64,000 bases of DNA from Fen731 sp964481885 (GCA_964481885.1 CAYZUS010000009.1:1-64000), one strand, 5' to 3'; shown: positions 46,191-55,088, counted from the stretch's first letter. A program made the numbers and translations. Notes: generated by a model not told the origin, from the letters alone.

Positions 46191-46223
46191 GTAGTAGTAA
46201 TAATAATAATAATAATAATGATG
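46191..46223. repeat. Trinucleotide microsatellite
   Basis: Three GTA, six ATA and two ATG triplets in a row (33 bases) lie in the 353-base gap between the pilin and tadE. A tract in a pilus operon could slip and change mRNA folding, but it is not inside a coding frame. The rest of 45981-46333 shows no gene. Confidence 0.9.
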
Positions 46224-46333
46224 TGAGGGTCACTTCAATAAACCGGATATTTGTCGTTCGCCTGTCTTTAGCGCGGCTCATCAGTTTTTACTGCTGCATG
46301 CCGGTTTCTTACTGCAGCCCTCCCAACTGTTTT

Positions 46334-46531
46334 TTAGACAAGCCCTGATATTTTACTGAAAACCTTTGAAATAAGATCAATTATCATGGGTTTTCCTACT
46401 GCAACGAGAACCGCACTTATAATGCCTGCGATAACCAGCACAAGTGCATATTCTATTGTTGACTGTCCACGTGCGTTTGACAGTTTAAGTTTTTGGCCGA
46501 TTTTTAAAATTACTGTATTTATCTTAATCAC
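46334..46531 (-). CDS. flp: Flp/class IVb-like pilin
   Basis: 65-residue major pilin candidate. A short leader (about 22 residues, basic) ends in RG, then QSTIEYALVLVIAGIISAVLVAVG, which has the glycine at the prepilin peptidase site, Glu at +5 and Tyr at +6 as in Flp pilins. A short amphipathic tail follows. The frame opens at a GTG that lies within a very strong Shine-Dalgarno, AAGGAGGTGATT; usual spacing from that site would point to an ATA eight bases on, so the true start is uncertain. No prepilin peptidase is in the window. Confidence 0.8.
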   Translation of the reverse strand: MIKINTVILKIGQKLKLSNARGQSTIEYALVLVIAGIISAVLVAVGKPMIIDLISKVFSKISGLV

Positions 46532-46684
46532 CTCCTTTTTTTTAATTTTAACCGTCTGTAGATCACCTCCTTTTTTAATTTACTTGCCTGCAAATCACAC
46601 CTTCTCCTTCTCCTTTTTCTTTAAATTTAATCATCTGCAGGCAGCATTCTTTTTTTTAAATTTTGTTACCTGCAAACCACCTCC
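46529..46684 (-). promoter_or_regulatory. Repeated Shine-Dalgarno leader of the pilin gene
   Basis: On the minus strand the leader is made of imperfect units of about 35 bases, each with AAGGAGGTG-like sequence followed by CTGCAGGC-like and AT-rich parts. Strong sites lie at 46684-46678, 46570-46564 and 46537-46529, with a degraded one near 46600. Only the last is next to the pilin frame. The extra sites could act as ribosome stand-by sites or be products of slippage. Confidence 0.6.
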
Positions 46685-46721
46685 TTTCCAACCTTATACA
46701 AATAAATATTTAATCGATGAG

Positions 46722-47546
46722 TTAACCAAAGTTTAAATAACTGCCAGCAATCGAAAAAATGAGGGGACCTCCCACAAGCAAAATGAATGCAGGAAGTATC
46801 AAAAAGACTAATGGAAAAAGCAGGATAACTGAACTTCTCCTGGATGCTGCCTCATGTTTTTGTGTTGCCTCAAATCTGATATATTTTGACTGCAGACTTA
46901 ATAAATCACTGATTGATGAACCATACTTTTCTGCCTGTATAAGAAGAAAAAGAAAATTCCTGAAATTTCCGGGGTCAGTTAAATTAACCGTATTATTAAA
47001 AGCATCTGTCCTGCCTATTCCAAAATCTATTTCCTTTAGGAATTTTTTTAATGCAGCGCAGATGTTTCCATCGTATTTTTCAGATACTATTTTTATTGAG
47101 TTATAAATATTCTGCCCTGCGAGTGTTGCGATTTGAAGAAGGTCAATTATGTAGGGCAGATCCTTGTTGAATTCTTTAATTCTTCGCCTGCTTATATAAT
47201 TTAATATAAAGTCAGGTACAAAAAATCCGGCAGCCGCAGATACTGCTCCGACTAAAACCATAAACATGATATTTTGCAAAAAAAATAACGAGAAAAAAGC
47301 TGCCAGAAAAGCTGCCAGAAACTTGTAGCCTATCAGGATATTCAAACTCCTTGCCAAACCATCACTGCAGTTATCCCCGATCCATTCTCTTGAACTGTCG
47401 GTTAAAAATGCTCTGTCTGCAATTGACTGGTATTTTTTTAAAATCCGGCCATTTAAAAATATCTTTAAAGCTGCTCCGGTTTTTTCAGCGAACCTGTTAA
47501 AAATATTTACATTTTTTTTCGAATATGTCCTTTTTTTATCAATCAC
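46722..47546 (-). CDS. tadC: Tad pilus inner-membrane platform protein TadC
   Basis: 274-residue type II secretion F-domain protein. Membrane segments lie at about residues 72-88, 90-110 and near the C-terminus (SVILLFPLVFLILPAFILLVGGPLIF). The cytosolic F domain shows FNKDLPYIIDLLQIATLAGQNIYNSI, then a region with AEKYGSSISDLLSLQS, as in GspF/TadC. It starts with GTG and overlaps the TadB stop by eight bases. Confidence 0.88.
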   Translation of the reverse strand: MIDKKRTYSKKNVNIFNRFAEKTGAALKIFLNGRILKKYQSIADRAFLTDSSREWIGDNCSDGLARSLNILIGYKFLAAFLAAFFSLFFLQNIMFMVLVGAVSAAAGFFVPDFILNYISRRRIKEFNKDLPYIIDLLQIATLAGQNIYNSIKIVSEKYDGNICAALKKFLKEIDFGIGRTDAFNNTVNLTDPGNFRNFLFLLIQAEKYGSSISDLLSLQSKYIRFEATQKHEAASRRSSVILLFPLVFLILPAFILLVGGPLIFSIAGSYLNFG

Positions 47547-48312
47547 TTAAACCAAGCACCTTCCTGATAATAACAATACCAGTAATTTCAAGCAGACTGC
47601 CCACAATCAGGCAGGCACTACCCGGCCCACCCGCAAAAAACCGGGTTATTGAAGAATTCATAAAAATAAACATGGCAATAAGTGCCGCCACAGGTAAAAA
47701 GCTGATGATATTTCCCGAATACCTGCTTTGAAGCGTCAGGATCTTTACATTTGAAACCAGTTTCCTGTTTTCATTTAGCGTTTCTATTATTTTTTCAATA
47801 ATAAAGATAAGATCACCGCCGATTTTATTATTAAGTTTTAGCGCGGTGCTGAAAATCAGGGATTCTTTGTTTGAACATTTTGCGGCAAAATTATCAACGG
47901 CTTCATCGAAAGAAACATTCATTTCCAGCTCGTCAGACAGAGTTTTAAGATATAATTTTAAAGGCTCTTTTGCCCAAGCGCAGTATTCCCTGATAATGCT
48001 TCTAATAGATCTGCCTGCCCGCAGCATGACAATGGCACTGGAGAGAAACTCCGCGAGCTGGCTGTTGAGCAGGTCCTTCTTTTTATTTTTTAAAATATAA
48101 AAAATCTCTGAAAAAACAAGAAATATGCAGACTGACATGAAGATGCCAAAGATATAGTTTTTAAAAACCATATAAAAAAATACGTCCAGAAGTAAAAACA
48201 TTGCGCCTGCCAGAATTCTTTTACTTTTAATGTTTATGCTGTTTAAATAATCTATTATCTTTATCAACAATCTGCTTTTTCCTTTATCTTTTTTTATTAA
48301 AAAAATCGCCAA
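47539..48312 (-). CDS. tadB: Tad pilus inner-membrane platform protein TadB
   Basis: 257-residue type II secretion F-domain protein. Two early membrane segments (about residues 34-52 and 54-70), the F domain with LLNSQLAEFLSSAIVMLRAGRSIRSII, and two C-terminal segments (NIISFLPVAALIAMFIFMN and a last one). It pairs with TadC to form the platform on which TadA acts. The TTG start overlaps the tadA stop by 29 bases, so the exact start is uncertain. Confidence 0.87.
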   Translation of the reverse strand: MAIFLIKKDKGKSRLLIKIIDYLNSINIKSKRILAGAMFLLLDVFFYMVFKNYIFGIFMSVCIFLVFSEIFYILKNKKKDLLNSQLAEFLSSAIVMLRAGRSIRSIIREYCAWAKEPLKLYLKTLSDELEMNVSFDEAVDNFAAKCSNKESLIFSTALKLNNKIGGDLIFIIEKIIETLNENRKLVSNVKILTLQSRYSGNIISFLPVAALIAMFIFMNSSITRFFAGGPGSACLIVGSLLEITGIVIIRKVLGLSD

Positions 48313-49615
48313 TACTGCCTTCTGGAATAAAATTGTATTTATTCTCCACTCCGGCCCTTGAAAAAATGTCCTTTACTTCCAGCGTTGCGCTGTTTCCCAG
48401 CCTGTTTTGCGGAGTTGAAATGCTGCATATTTTTGCCAGAGTCCTGCAGCCGGTTGCTTTTTTTTCAAGATGTATTATCAGATCAACTGCCGAAGCAATT
48501 ATTCGCCTTGCTGATACCGGGCTTAGATTTACTGCAGATATCAGCAGTAATGTCTCCAGTCTTGAAACAAGGTCAAAGGGTGAATTGGCATGAAGGGTTG
48601 TCATTGAACCCTCGTGCCCGGTATTCATGGCTGCAAGCACATCAATGGCTTCGTTTCCCCTTATTTCGCCGACCATGATCCTGTCAGGCCTCATTCGAAG
48701 GGAATTTTTAACAAGACCTCTCAAAGTAATTTCGCCGCGCCCTTCAATATTGGGAGGTCTGCCTTCAAGGCTGACAAGATTGGCAGAGTTTATATTAAGC
48801 TCAGGAGTTTCTTCAATGGTTATTATCCTTTCGCCTGCCGGAATAAAACTGGAAAGTACATTTAAGAAAGTGGTTTTACCTGTTGAGGTTGCCCCTGATA
48901 CTATAATATTGAATTTTCTTTTCACGCATTCTTTTAAAAACTCAGAGATTTCCACGCTTAATGTATTTGCCCTAACAAGGTCCTCCATGTCCAGGAGGTT
49001 TTTTCTGAATTTTCTGATGGTAACAACAACATTATTTACCGATGCCGGAGATATAACCATGTTTAGCCTCGAACCGTCAGCCAGCCTTGCGTCAACCATG
49101 GGGCAGCTTTCATCTATCCTGAGGCCAATGGAGCTGATTATTTTTTCAAAAACATTTCTTATGTGATGACAGTCCCTGAATGAAACGTTTGTCTTTTTTA
49201 ATGTCCCTTCAAACTCTACAAAAACCTCGTTCCAATTGTTAATCATGATTTCTGTTACACGGTTGTCCTTCATAAGACAGCTTACCGGCCCAAATTCAAA
49301 AGCGTCTTCGTATATTTTTCTTACAATATCTGAAATTCTTTTGTCATTTATAATAAGCTTGTCCTCTTCAGTGATTTTTTTAACTGCGGTATTTATAAAT
49401 TCATATTTCCTGCCGGAAGGCATGCCCATCATTTCATTTATATCAGCCGTCTGAATAATCTTTTTGGCAACATAATCCGAAACACTGTCACTGTAACTGC
49501 TATTGCTGCTATCATTGCTGCTGACATGGTTTCCGTCATTGCTGCCGCCATGAAGGTTGCTTTGGCTTTTTTCATCTGTCATGCCCATACTGGTATTTTT
49601 ATCTGAATGGTTCAT
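48284..49615 (-). CDS. tadA: Tad pilus assembly ATPase TadA/CpaF
   Basis: 443-residue hexameric secretion ATPase. The first 50 residues are Ser/Asn/Gly-rich and look disordered. The N-terminal domain has VTEIMINNWNEVFVEFEG, then VDARLADGSRLNMVI. Walker A is GATSTGKTT at residues 241-249, then ERIITIEETPELNI (Asp box), RGLVKNSLRMRPDRIMVGEIRG (Walker B) and NTGHEGSMTTLHANSP (His box). It powers extension of Flp pili or a related secretion system. The tadBC genes follow with overlap. Confidence 0.93.
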   Translation of the reverse strand: MNHSDKNTSMGMTDEKSQSNLHGGSNDGNHVSSNDSSNSSYSDSVSDYVAKKIIQTADINEMMGMPSGRKYEFINTAVKKITEEDKLIINDKRISDIVRKIYEDAFEFGPVSCLMKDNRVTEIMINNWNEVFVEFEGTLKKTNVSFRDCHHIRNVFEKIISSIGLRIDESCPMVDARLADGSRLNMVISPASVNNVVVTIRKFRKNLLDMEDLVRANTLSVEISEFLKECVKRKFNIIVSGATSTGKTTFLNVLSSFIPAGERIITIEETPELNINSANLVSLEGRPPNIEGRGEITLRGLVKNSLRMRPDRIMVGEIRGNEAIDVLAAMNTGHEGSMTTLHANSPFDLVSRLETLLLISAVNLSPVSARRIIASAVDLIIHLEKKATGCRTLAKICSISTPQNRLGNSATLEVKDIFSRAGVENKYNFIPEGSIGDFFNKKR

Positions 49616-49672
49616 TTAAATCCGTGCTTATAATTTATTTTGTAATATTTCCCATAAATTCGTTTTGCGGCC

Positions 49673-50569
49673 TCAAAATAATTTTTCAAACAGGCTCTCT
49701 GCAAAATCACTTATTGCCTTGGTTATCCTTAAGTTGTAATCAAACATGGGAGCCGGACCCCTTGTCAGATACAAAAGCTCAATATCCCTGTCATATGGTA
49801 TAAAACTACTCACCGGGGCCTTAAGCATGCTTATAATCCTGGGAGGCGAAATGACGGGCCTTGAGTTAAACTTGTTTATTACTACCTCAAACCTGGCCGG
49901 CATATTTTCAAGGCATAAATTACTGATAATTACTTCCAGGTTGCTTATTGATATTAAATCTGCCTGTGTTACAAGCACAAACATGTCTGCATACTCCAGG
50001 AAATCTATGCTTTTATCCTGAAGAAGATAAAACGGCGCATCAACAATTATCAGGTCAAATAAACCGGAGAGCGAGTCAAGTAAAATATTAAGATTTTTAC
50101 CGGTCATCAGGGGAGCTTTTTCAAATTTTAAAGGAGGAAGAACTATATGAAGGCTGTCCTCAAGGCTAATTACAAGACGCTTTAAAACATTAAAATCAAT
50201 CTCTTTAAAATCAAACTCAATGTCACCAATGTCTCTTAAATTGCTCTTGAGCGAAAGGTTAAAAAGAAGCCTTGAATCTTTTTTGCCACAGTTAAGGTCA
50301 GCCAGAAGGATATTTTTGTTTTTACTTTTTGCATAATAAGCAGCAACAGCATTGGAGAGAAAACTGCACCCGCAGCCGCCTTTACTGCCTGTAAAAAACA
50401 GTATTTTTGAATCTTTTTTCGGTGCAGCCAAGTGCATCGCTTTTTCCCGAGGCTGACCGCCAGGCTCACCATTTTCCGTCCAGTCATCAGCGCCATAATT
50501 ATCGTCAGGGTAATAATCATGTTCCCCTTTTTTAAACTTTTCTTTTAAAAGTAAATCATTTTCATCCAT
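49673..50569 (-). CDS. tadZ: TadZ/CpaE-like ParA-family ATPase with atypical P-loop
   Basis: 298-residue MinD/ParA-like protein that places the pilus machine in the cell. An acidic N-terminal 50 residues replaces the receiver-like domain of many CpaE proteins. The deviant Walker A is GSKGGCGCSF at residues 61-70: the signature Lys63 is kept but the usual P-loop Lys-Thr is Cys-Ser, so ATP hydrolysis may be weak, as reported for some TadZ. Further parts are ILLADLNCGKKDSRLLF and FDLIIVDAPF. It is between cpaB and tadA in the same operon. Confidence 0.87.
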   Translation of the reverse strand: MDENDLLLKEKFKKGEHDYYPDDNYGADDWTENGEPGGQPREKAMHLAAPKKDSKILFFTGSKGGCGCSFLSNAVAAYYAKSKNKNILLADLNCGKKDSRLLFNLSLKSNLRDIGDIEFDFKEIDFNVLKRLVISLEDSLHIVLPPLKFEKAPLMTGKNLNILLDSLSGLFDLIIVDAPFYLLQDKSIDFLEYADMFVLVTQADLISISNLEVIISNLCLENMPARFEVVINKFNSRPVISPPRIISMLKAPVSSFIPYDRDIELLYLTRGPAPMFDYNLRITKAISDFAESLFEKLF

Positions 50570-50712
50570 TGCTGTTTCCCTTCTTTTGGCAACTTAAAAG
50601 CTTTTTACAAAATTTGCATTATTTCCAAATTATTTATTCTTAATCTTTTATTCTTTATTTTTTTGCTTTTTCCTTTTTTACTGCTCATTTTTTTATTTCT
50701 TTTTATATTTCC

Positions 50713-51504
50713 TTACTGTTTTTTATAGTTTTCCGGGATGTTTTTTGGGCAAATAGAAAGGTTTATTGTCCCGGTCTGAAGTGCCAGAAAAACTGTTTCG
50801 ACTTCCACTGGCTTTAAATATAAAGTAAGGATACAGTTTCCGGATCTAAAACCTTCTGTTGTGCCCGCCCCAAGAATGCTGTCAAATGCCGGCAAATCAC
50901 TACTTTCGCCGGTGTTCTCCTGCCGGCCTGATAAATCTGTCAGATCATTGCCTGACCTTTTGCCGTCTATAAGAATTACCTCTTTGCCCCACATAATAGT
51001 CCGGCTTGTAATTGAATCTGTTGTTTTTTCAAATAAGGTCGATATCAAATCGACAGTATCACCAACGCTTAACAGGGATTTCTCGCCATAGTAATTTACA
51101 GGAATTGATACTGCTCTTAAGCCTGCCGGTATATAGGAAGAGAAAGCCAGATAGCTTGAGTCCTTTGCACTTTCCACACCCTGGATCTTATCGCTTGATA
51201 TGATCTCTCCCTTTGCTATGTCCAGTGCTGTCGCCTTTCCGGTAATTTCACTGACATCAGTAATAAATTTTTGATTAAAAATATTTCCCGGGATGCTTTT
51301 TTTCTCAATCATGTCTTTTGTAATCTGAATGCCGGCTTTTATTTCAACTCTGGATGTGTAGATATCCATGTTTCCATCAGCATATTGATTTTCATTTTTA
51401 GAACCGGCCAAATACCAGTAGATTAGAAATCCTGCAAATACAAGCATAAGTATTATGGCTATAATAAAGATTTTCTGCCTGATTATCAGGTTTATCCTGT
51501 TCAT
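50713..51504 (-). CDS. cpaB: Flp pilus assembly protein CpaB/RcpC
   Basis: 263-residue protein, first gene of the pilus operon. One N-terminal membrane segment (KIFIIAIILMLVFAGFLIYWYLAG), then a SAF domain (RVEIKAGIQITKDMIEKKSIP, GKATALDIAKGEIISSDKI) and the RcpC domain (GLRAVSIPVNYYGEKSLLSVGDTVDLISTLF, then VILIDG). CpaB-type proteins bind the cell wall or periplasmic parts of the pilus. About 215 bases separate it from the divergent methyltransferase gene; promoters for both must lie there. Confidence 0.87.
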   Translation of the reverse strand: MNRINLIIRQKIFIIAIILMLVFAGFLIYWYLAGSKNENQYADGNMDIYTSRVEIKAGIQITKDMIEKKSIPGNIFNQKFITDVSEITGKATALDIAKGEIISSDKIQGVESAKDSSYLAFSSYIPAGLRAVSIPVNYYGEKSLLSVGDTVDLISTLFEKTTDSITSRTIMWGKEVILIDGKRSGNDLTDLSGRQENTGESSDLPAFDSILGAGTTEGFRSGNCILTLYLKPVEVETVFLALQTGTINLSICPKNIPENYKKQ

Positions 51505-51721
51505 GCTCTCTCTGCCCGCCTTAGGTTTTTATTATTGTTGTTTTATATAATAGCATATTTATTTATTTATGCAAATGAATAATAAAAATAAATTATAACT
51601 TTTTACTGATTTTTATATCAGCAGGTTTAATAAAATATCAGAGCTGTTAAAATTAGAACAATACATAATTAGCCTTTTAGGATTAAAACTGCAGAGGCAT
51701 TTTGAACGGAAGGATTTAAAC

Positions 51722-52483
51722 ATGAAACAATGGTATGAGTTATTGTTTGAGAACTACGGCCAGAAATACGATAGTGAGGTTTTTGCTCAGGGCACAATTG
51801 GCGAGTGCGATTTTATTGAAAATGAATTCAGACATGACAAAACGGTAAAAATACTGGATATTGGTTGTGGAACCGGGAGGCATGCAATTGAATTATCAAA
51901 AAGAGGGTATTCTGTTACAGGAATTGATTTATCCGATTCTCTTCTTGCAAAGGCAAGAGAAAAAGCATGCAGGCATAGTCTGAAAATTGATTTTCAAAAG
52001 CATGATGCCAGAAATTTACCTTTTAATAATGAGTTTGATGCTGCAATAATGCTCTGCGAGGGCGCTTTCCCTCTGATGGAAACTGACGAAATGAATTATG
52101 AAATACTAAAAAACGCAACAAATTCATTAAAAAGTCGTGGAAAACTGATATTTACAACATTAAATGGGCTTTTTCCATTGTATCATTCGATTGAAAAATT
52201 CTGTGCTTCAGAATCCGAAGAAGGCAATGCCACCTATAAAAGCAATACTTTTGATTTGATGACATTTCGTGACCACAACATTACCGAAGTGGAAGATGAT
52301 TCCGGAAATAAAAAGGAACTTAAATGCAACGAGAGATACTACATCCCCAGTGAAATTTCCTGGCTGTTAAAAACACTTGGATATAAAACAATCGACATTT
52401 TTGGTGCGAAACTAGGTGTTTTTTCGAGAAATGACAAGCTGAGCACTGAAGATTTTGAAATGTTAGTGGTTGCTGAAAAATAA
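51722..52483 (+). CDS. Class I SAM-dependent methyltransferase
   Basis: 253-residue cytosolic enzyme. Motif I is ILDIGCGTGRHAIELSKRGY, then the acidic VTGIDLSDSLLAKA, HDARNLPFNNEFDAAIML and LKSRGKLIFTTLNG. The C-terminal part, with FDLMTFRDHNITEVEDDSGN and YIPSEISWLLKTLGY, resembles methyltransferases of small molecules. The substrate is unknown. GGAAGGA lies nine bases before the ATG. It stands alone, divergent from the pilus operon and convergent with the toxin gene. Confidence 0.85.
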   Translation: MKQWYELLFENYGQKYDSEVFAQGTIGECDFIENEFRHDKTVKILDIGCGTGRHAIELSKRGYSVTGIDLSDSLLAKAREKACRHSLKIDFQKHDARNLPFNNEFDAAIMLCEGAFPLMETDEMNYEILKNATNSLKSRGKLIFTTLNGLFPLYHSIEKFCASESEEGNATYKSNTFDLMTFRDHNITEVEDDSGNKKELKCNERYYIPSEISWLLKTLGYKTIDIFGAKLGVFSRNDKLSTEDFEMLVVAEK

Positions 52484-52623
52484 TTGCACTAAGATTAAAG
52501 TCTAAAAAGAAATGCTTTTTATTATTTCATGCCTTAAAAGTAATTGTTTCAAATATAAAGTGAGATAAATCAGGACCTTTGTGATAATGGCCCAATAGGA
52601 AGCTATTAATGAAAAAAGATATT

Positions 52624-53136
52624 TTACACTTTCACTTTTATGGATGACTTCACTAATTGATTTTTTGGGAATAGAATTATGTTATTTCCAGTCATTGTCG
52701 CAGATTTTACCAGTATTCCTTCAAATCCGGATTCATGAGCAGCCCTGGCTAAGATGTTTGGTAAACCGATTTCATCTGATCTGTATACCGTGCCTGCCAA
52801 AAGATCATCTTCTGTCAGATCAAGTATTTTTAAGTTTTCCTGTGAAGTTAAATCAAGAATTAAAGAAAAATTTATTTCCAGCTCAAACACCTTAAACAAA
52901 TTTTCAATTATTATTTCATCATCAACCTTTCTCTTTAGTTCTTCAATGCAGACTTTCTTACTTTCGCTAAGATACAAAGAATTAAATTCACCTTTTATAT
53001 GCCATCTGCCGGATACTTTTTCATTGCCTTCTGTGGAAAGAGGGTCATTGTATTGCCTGGCAATTGCCCTGTAGCAGGTACAATTGATTCCCTTTGGGCT
53101 AATACTCTGGAGTTTTTTCTTAAAGTCTTTATCCAA
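52624..53136 (-). CDS. RES-domain toxin
   Basis: 170-residue toxin of the RES family. Seen are the conserved Arg in CYRAIARQYN, the GRWHIKGEFNSLYLSES block followed by CIEELKRK, and the serine in ILVKSATMTGNNIIL. Studied RES toxins break down NAD+ and stop growth. It follows the Xre antitoxin gene by 14 bases on the same strand, the standard order of RES-Xre type II systems. Start is a TTG with no evident ribosome binding site, so translation may be coupled or the start may be slightly elsewhere. Confidence 0.87.
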   Translation of the reverse strand: MDKDFKKKLQSISPKGINCTCYRAIARQYNDPLSTEGNEKVSGRWHIKGEFNSLYLSESKKVCIEELKRKVDDEIIIENLFKVFELEINFSLILDLTSQENLKILDLTEDDLLAGTVYRSDEIGLPNILARAAHESGFEGILVKSATMTGNNIILFPKNQLVKSSIKVKV

Positions 53137-53150
53137 TTGTCAGCGGATTG

Positions 53151-53516
53151 TTAACTGGCTATGCCTAATTTAAAACCATTCAGCAGGTCTATTATTTCTT
53201 CAAGGCCTTCTTCTGTGCTTTGCGCTGAAATAATTTGCTTTACAGGTGTTCTGCCATTTAAGGACTTATTAGGCTTATTTAACCATACTGATATTTTACT
53301 TTGCGTTCCAAAAACAGCCAGCAGGATTTTGCAAAGCTCATCAATTCTGTCCAGCACAATTCGCGATTGCGTATTTGGGTTAACGGTTTTTGTTTCCCAG
53401 CGGATTACATTACGCTCACTAACACCCGATATTTGCGCAAATACTCTTTGGGTAAAACCCAATGTGCTTCTTAATTCTTTTATATCTTTTTCTTTTTCAA
53501 GTGCAGATGTAACCAT
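53151..53516 (-). CDS. Xre/MbcA/ParS-type antitoxin of the RES pair
   Basis: 121-residue antitoxin. An N-terminal Cro/CI-type helix-turn-helix (LRSTLGFTQRVFAQISGVSERNVIRWETKT) is followed by the MbcA/ParS/Xre toxin-binding domain (LCKILLAVFGTQSKISVWLNKPNKSLNGRTPVKQII). It neutralises the RES enzyme and represses the operon. AAGG is about seven bases before its ATG. The upstream 262 bases to rlmN have no gene; a small hairpin near 53688-53703 with T-rich tail is on the other strand. Confidence 0.87.
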   Translation of the reverse strand: MVTSALEKEKDIKELRSTLGFTQRVFAQISGVSERNVIRWETKTVNPNTQSRIVLDRIDELCKILLAVFGTQSKISVWLNKPNKSLNGRTPVKQIISAQSTEEGLEEIIDLLNGFKLGIAS

Positions 53517-53778
53517 TTTTAAACCTTACAGTTATTTATAATGTCATGACATTATTTTAGTATTTTCTCCGGCTACTGTCAAATATGATTCCGGGAATTC
53601 TTTAGATAAGTCATTTCGGGAAAATTTTTATAAATATTCCCTATAGCGATGTCTGATCAGGAACCGGTCCTTATTACTAGGGGATTTCAGATTAAAAAAT
53701 CTGTTTTCTTCTTTTACACCAGGGTCCGCAACTCCATATTTGCAGGAAAGCAAGAAATGCTCTCCTTTGGCGGGACCT

Positions 53779-54789
53779 TTACGCACCGCCTAACCCGCTG
53801 CTGTAGACAAGCTGGCCGCAGGCGGCATTTATGTCATTTCCAAAATCATACCTTTGTGTAACAGTGATATGCTCCCTTTCAAGAGCCATTTTAAATTCAA
53901 TTATTTTTTTGGTTGAAGGGGGCTTCATTTTCAGTTTGCCGTTAAACGGAATGAGGTTTACAAAGCATAGCATACCTTTCAGGAGCCCGGCAAGTTCCGT
54001 GGCAAGATGCAGTCCATCATTTAGGCCATCAATCATCACATATTCAAACATCACTCTTCTACCGGTTTTATCAGTGTATTTTTTAACCGCACTGATTAGT
54101 TTTGAGATGGGATATTTTTTGCTGAAGGGCATCAGCTGTGCCCTCAATGCATTGTTTGGGGCATTTAAGGAAACTGCAAGGTTTACCTGAAGATTTTCTC
54201 CGGAAAACTTTTCAATCATCACAGGAATCCCGCATGTGGATATTGATATTTTCCTTGCGCCGATATTAAACATGGACTTATCATTTAACAGCCTTACAGC
54301 AGCGATAACATTATCATAATTTAAAAACGGCTCCCCCATGCCCATAAAAACTATATTTGTTACTTTTTGCTGCATTTTTTTAAGGTAATAAGCAAAAAAC
54401 ATTACCTGCTCTGCTATCTCATCTGTGGAAAGATTTCTCTTAAAGCCCAGCTTTGCGGTCCTGCAAAAAATACAATTCATTGGGCAGCCTGCCTGGCAGG
54501 ACACACAAACCGTGTTTCTTGAACCTTTATGCATCAAGAGCACGGTCTCTACATTGAGCCCGTCATGCATCTTAAGAATTGCTTTAAAAGTGTTTTTCTC
54601 CAGGGACTGCACAAAATCAAAGTCAAATTTTATCGGCACCTCATCCTGCAGCTTTTGCCTTAAAGGCAGCGGCAGGACAGTCACCTCGGACCAGGATGCA
54701 ACCATGTCGCAGTAAAGCGCTTTCTGGATCTGCTTTATCCTGTAGGGTTTTTCTGATTTAATGATGTCGTTTAGTTTTTCAAGTTCCAT
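53779..54789 (-). CDS. rlmN: 23S rRNA (adenine2503-C2)/tRNA methyltransferase RlmN
   Basis: 336-residue radical SAM enzyme that methylates C2 of A2503 in 23S rRNA and of A37 in some tRNAs. The cluster motif is CPMNCIFC, within CVSCQAGCPMNC. GMGEPFLNYDNV, ARKISISTCGIP and VNLAVSLNAP follow, with the C-terminal methyl-carrying Cys in NDINAACGQL. The N-terminal helical domain (KPYRIKQIQKAL) binds RNA. Length is usual. It stands alone on the minus strand. Confidence 0.93.
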   Translation of the reverse strand: MELEKLNDIIKSEKPYRIKQIQKALYCDMVASWSEVTVLPLPLRQKLQDEVPIKFDFDFVQSLEKNTFKAILKMHDGLNVETVLLMHKGSRNTVCVSCQAGCPMNCIFCRTAKLGFKRNLSTDEIAEQVMFFAYYLKKMQQKVTNIVFMGMGEPFLNYDNVIAAVRLLNDKSMFNIGARKISISTCGIPVMIEKFSGENLQVNLAVSLNAPNNALRAQLMPFSKKYPISKLISAVKKYTDKTGRRVMFEYVMIDGLNDGLHLATELAGLLKGMLCFVNLIPFNGKLKMKPPSTKKIIEFKMALEREHITVTQRYDFGNDINAACGQLVYSSGLGGA

Positions 54790-54998
54790 ATTGCCAATAC
54801 CTTTATTTATATTTATTCTGAAAATCTTTACATTTTGTATTACTGATGAAATTTTACATTACTGATGAAATATTATATACAACTTCACTCAGTATATACT
54901 AAAACCCATAAAGAAGTGAATCAGATGATATTTCAGACTGATATATTTTTAATATCTACAATAGTTTACCGTAAATTAAGTGATTGGAGGATGTTGAT

Positions 54999-55088
54999 AT
55001 GTCGCAGAAAAATCATAAAATTGTGGACAGCAAACCTCTTCAAATGGTCGAAAGGAACCATATACATATTCCACACTTAACTTACTGA
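54999..55088 (+). CDS. Possible 29-aa small protein
   Basis: A 29-residue frame (MSQKNHKIVDSKPLQM to the end IHIPHLTY) begins at an ATG eight bases after GGAGG, a strong ribosome binding site. It is His/Lys-rich with no hydrophobic segment. Its stop is 38 bases from the end of the convergent marR gene. It may be a real small protein or the leading end of a lost gene. A second frame opens at 54991 but directly on the binding site, so the 54999 start is preferred. No known family is recognised. Confidence 0.35.
   Translation: MSQKNHKIVDSKPLQMVERNHIHIPHLTY

Noticed and set aside
53688..53713. Small hairpin CAGATT/AATCTG with T-rich tail
   Set aside because: Reads as a plus-strand terminator but no plus-strand gene precedes it; too short to call.
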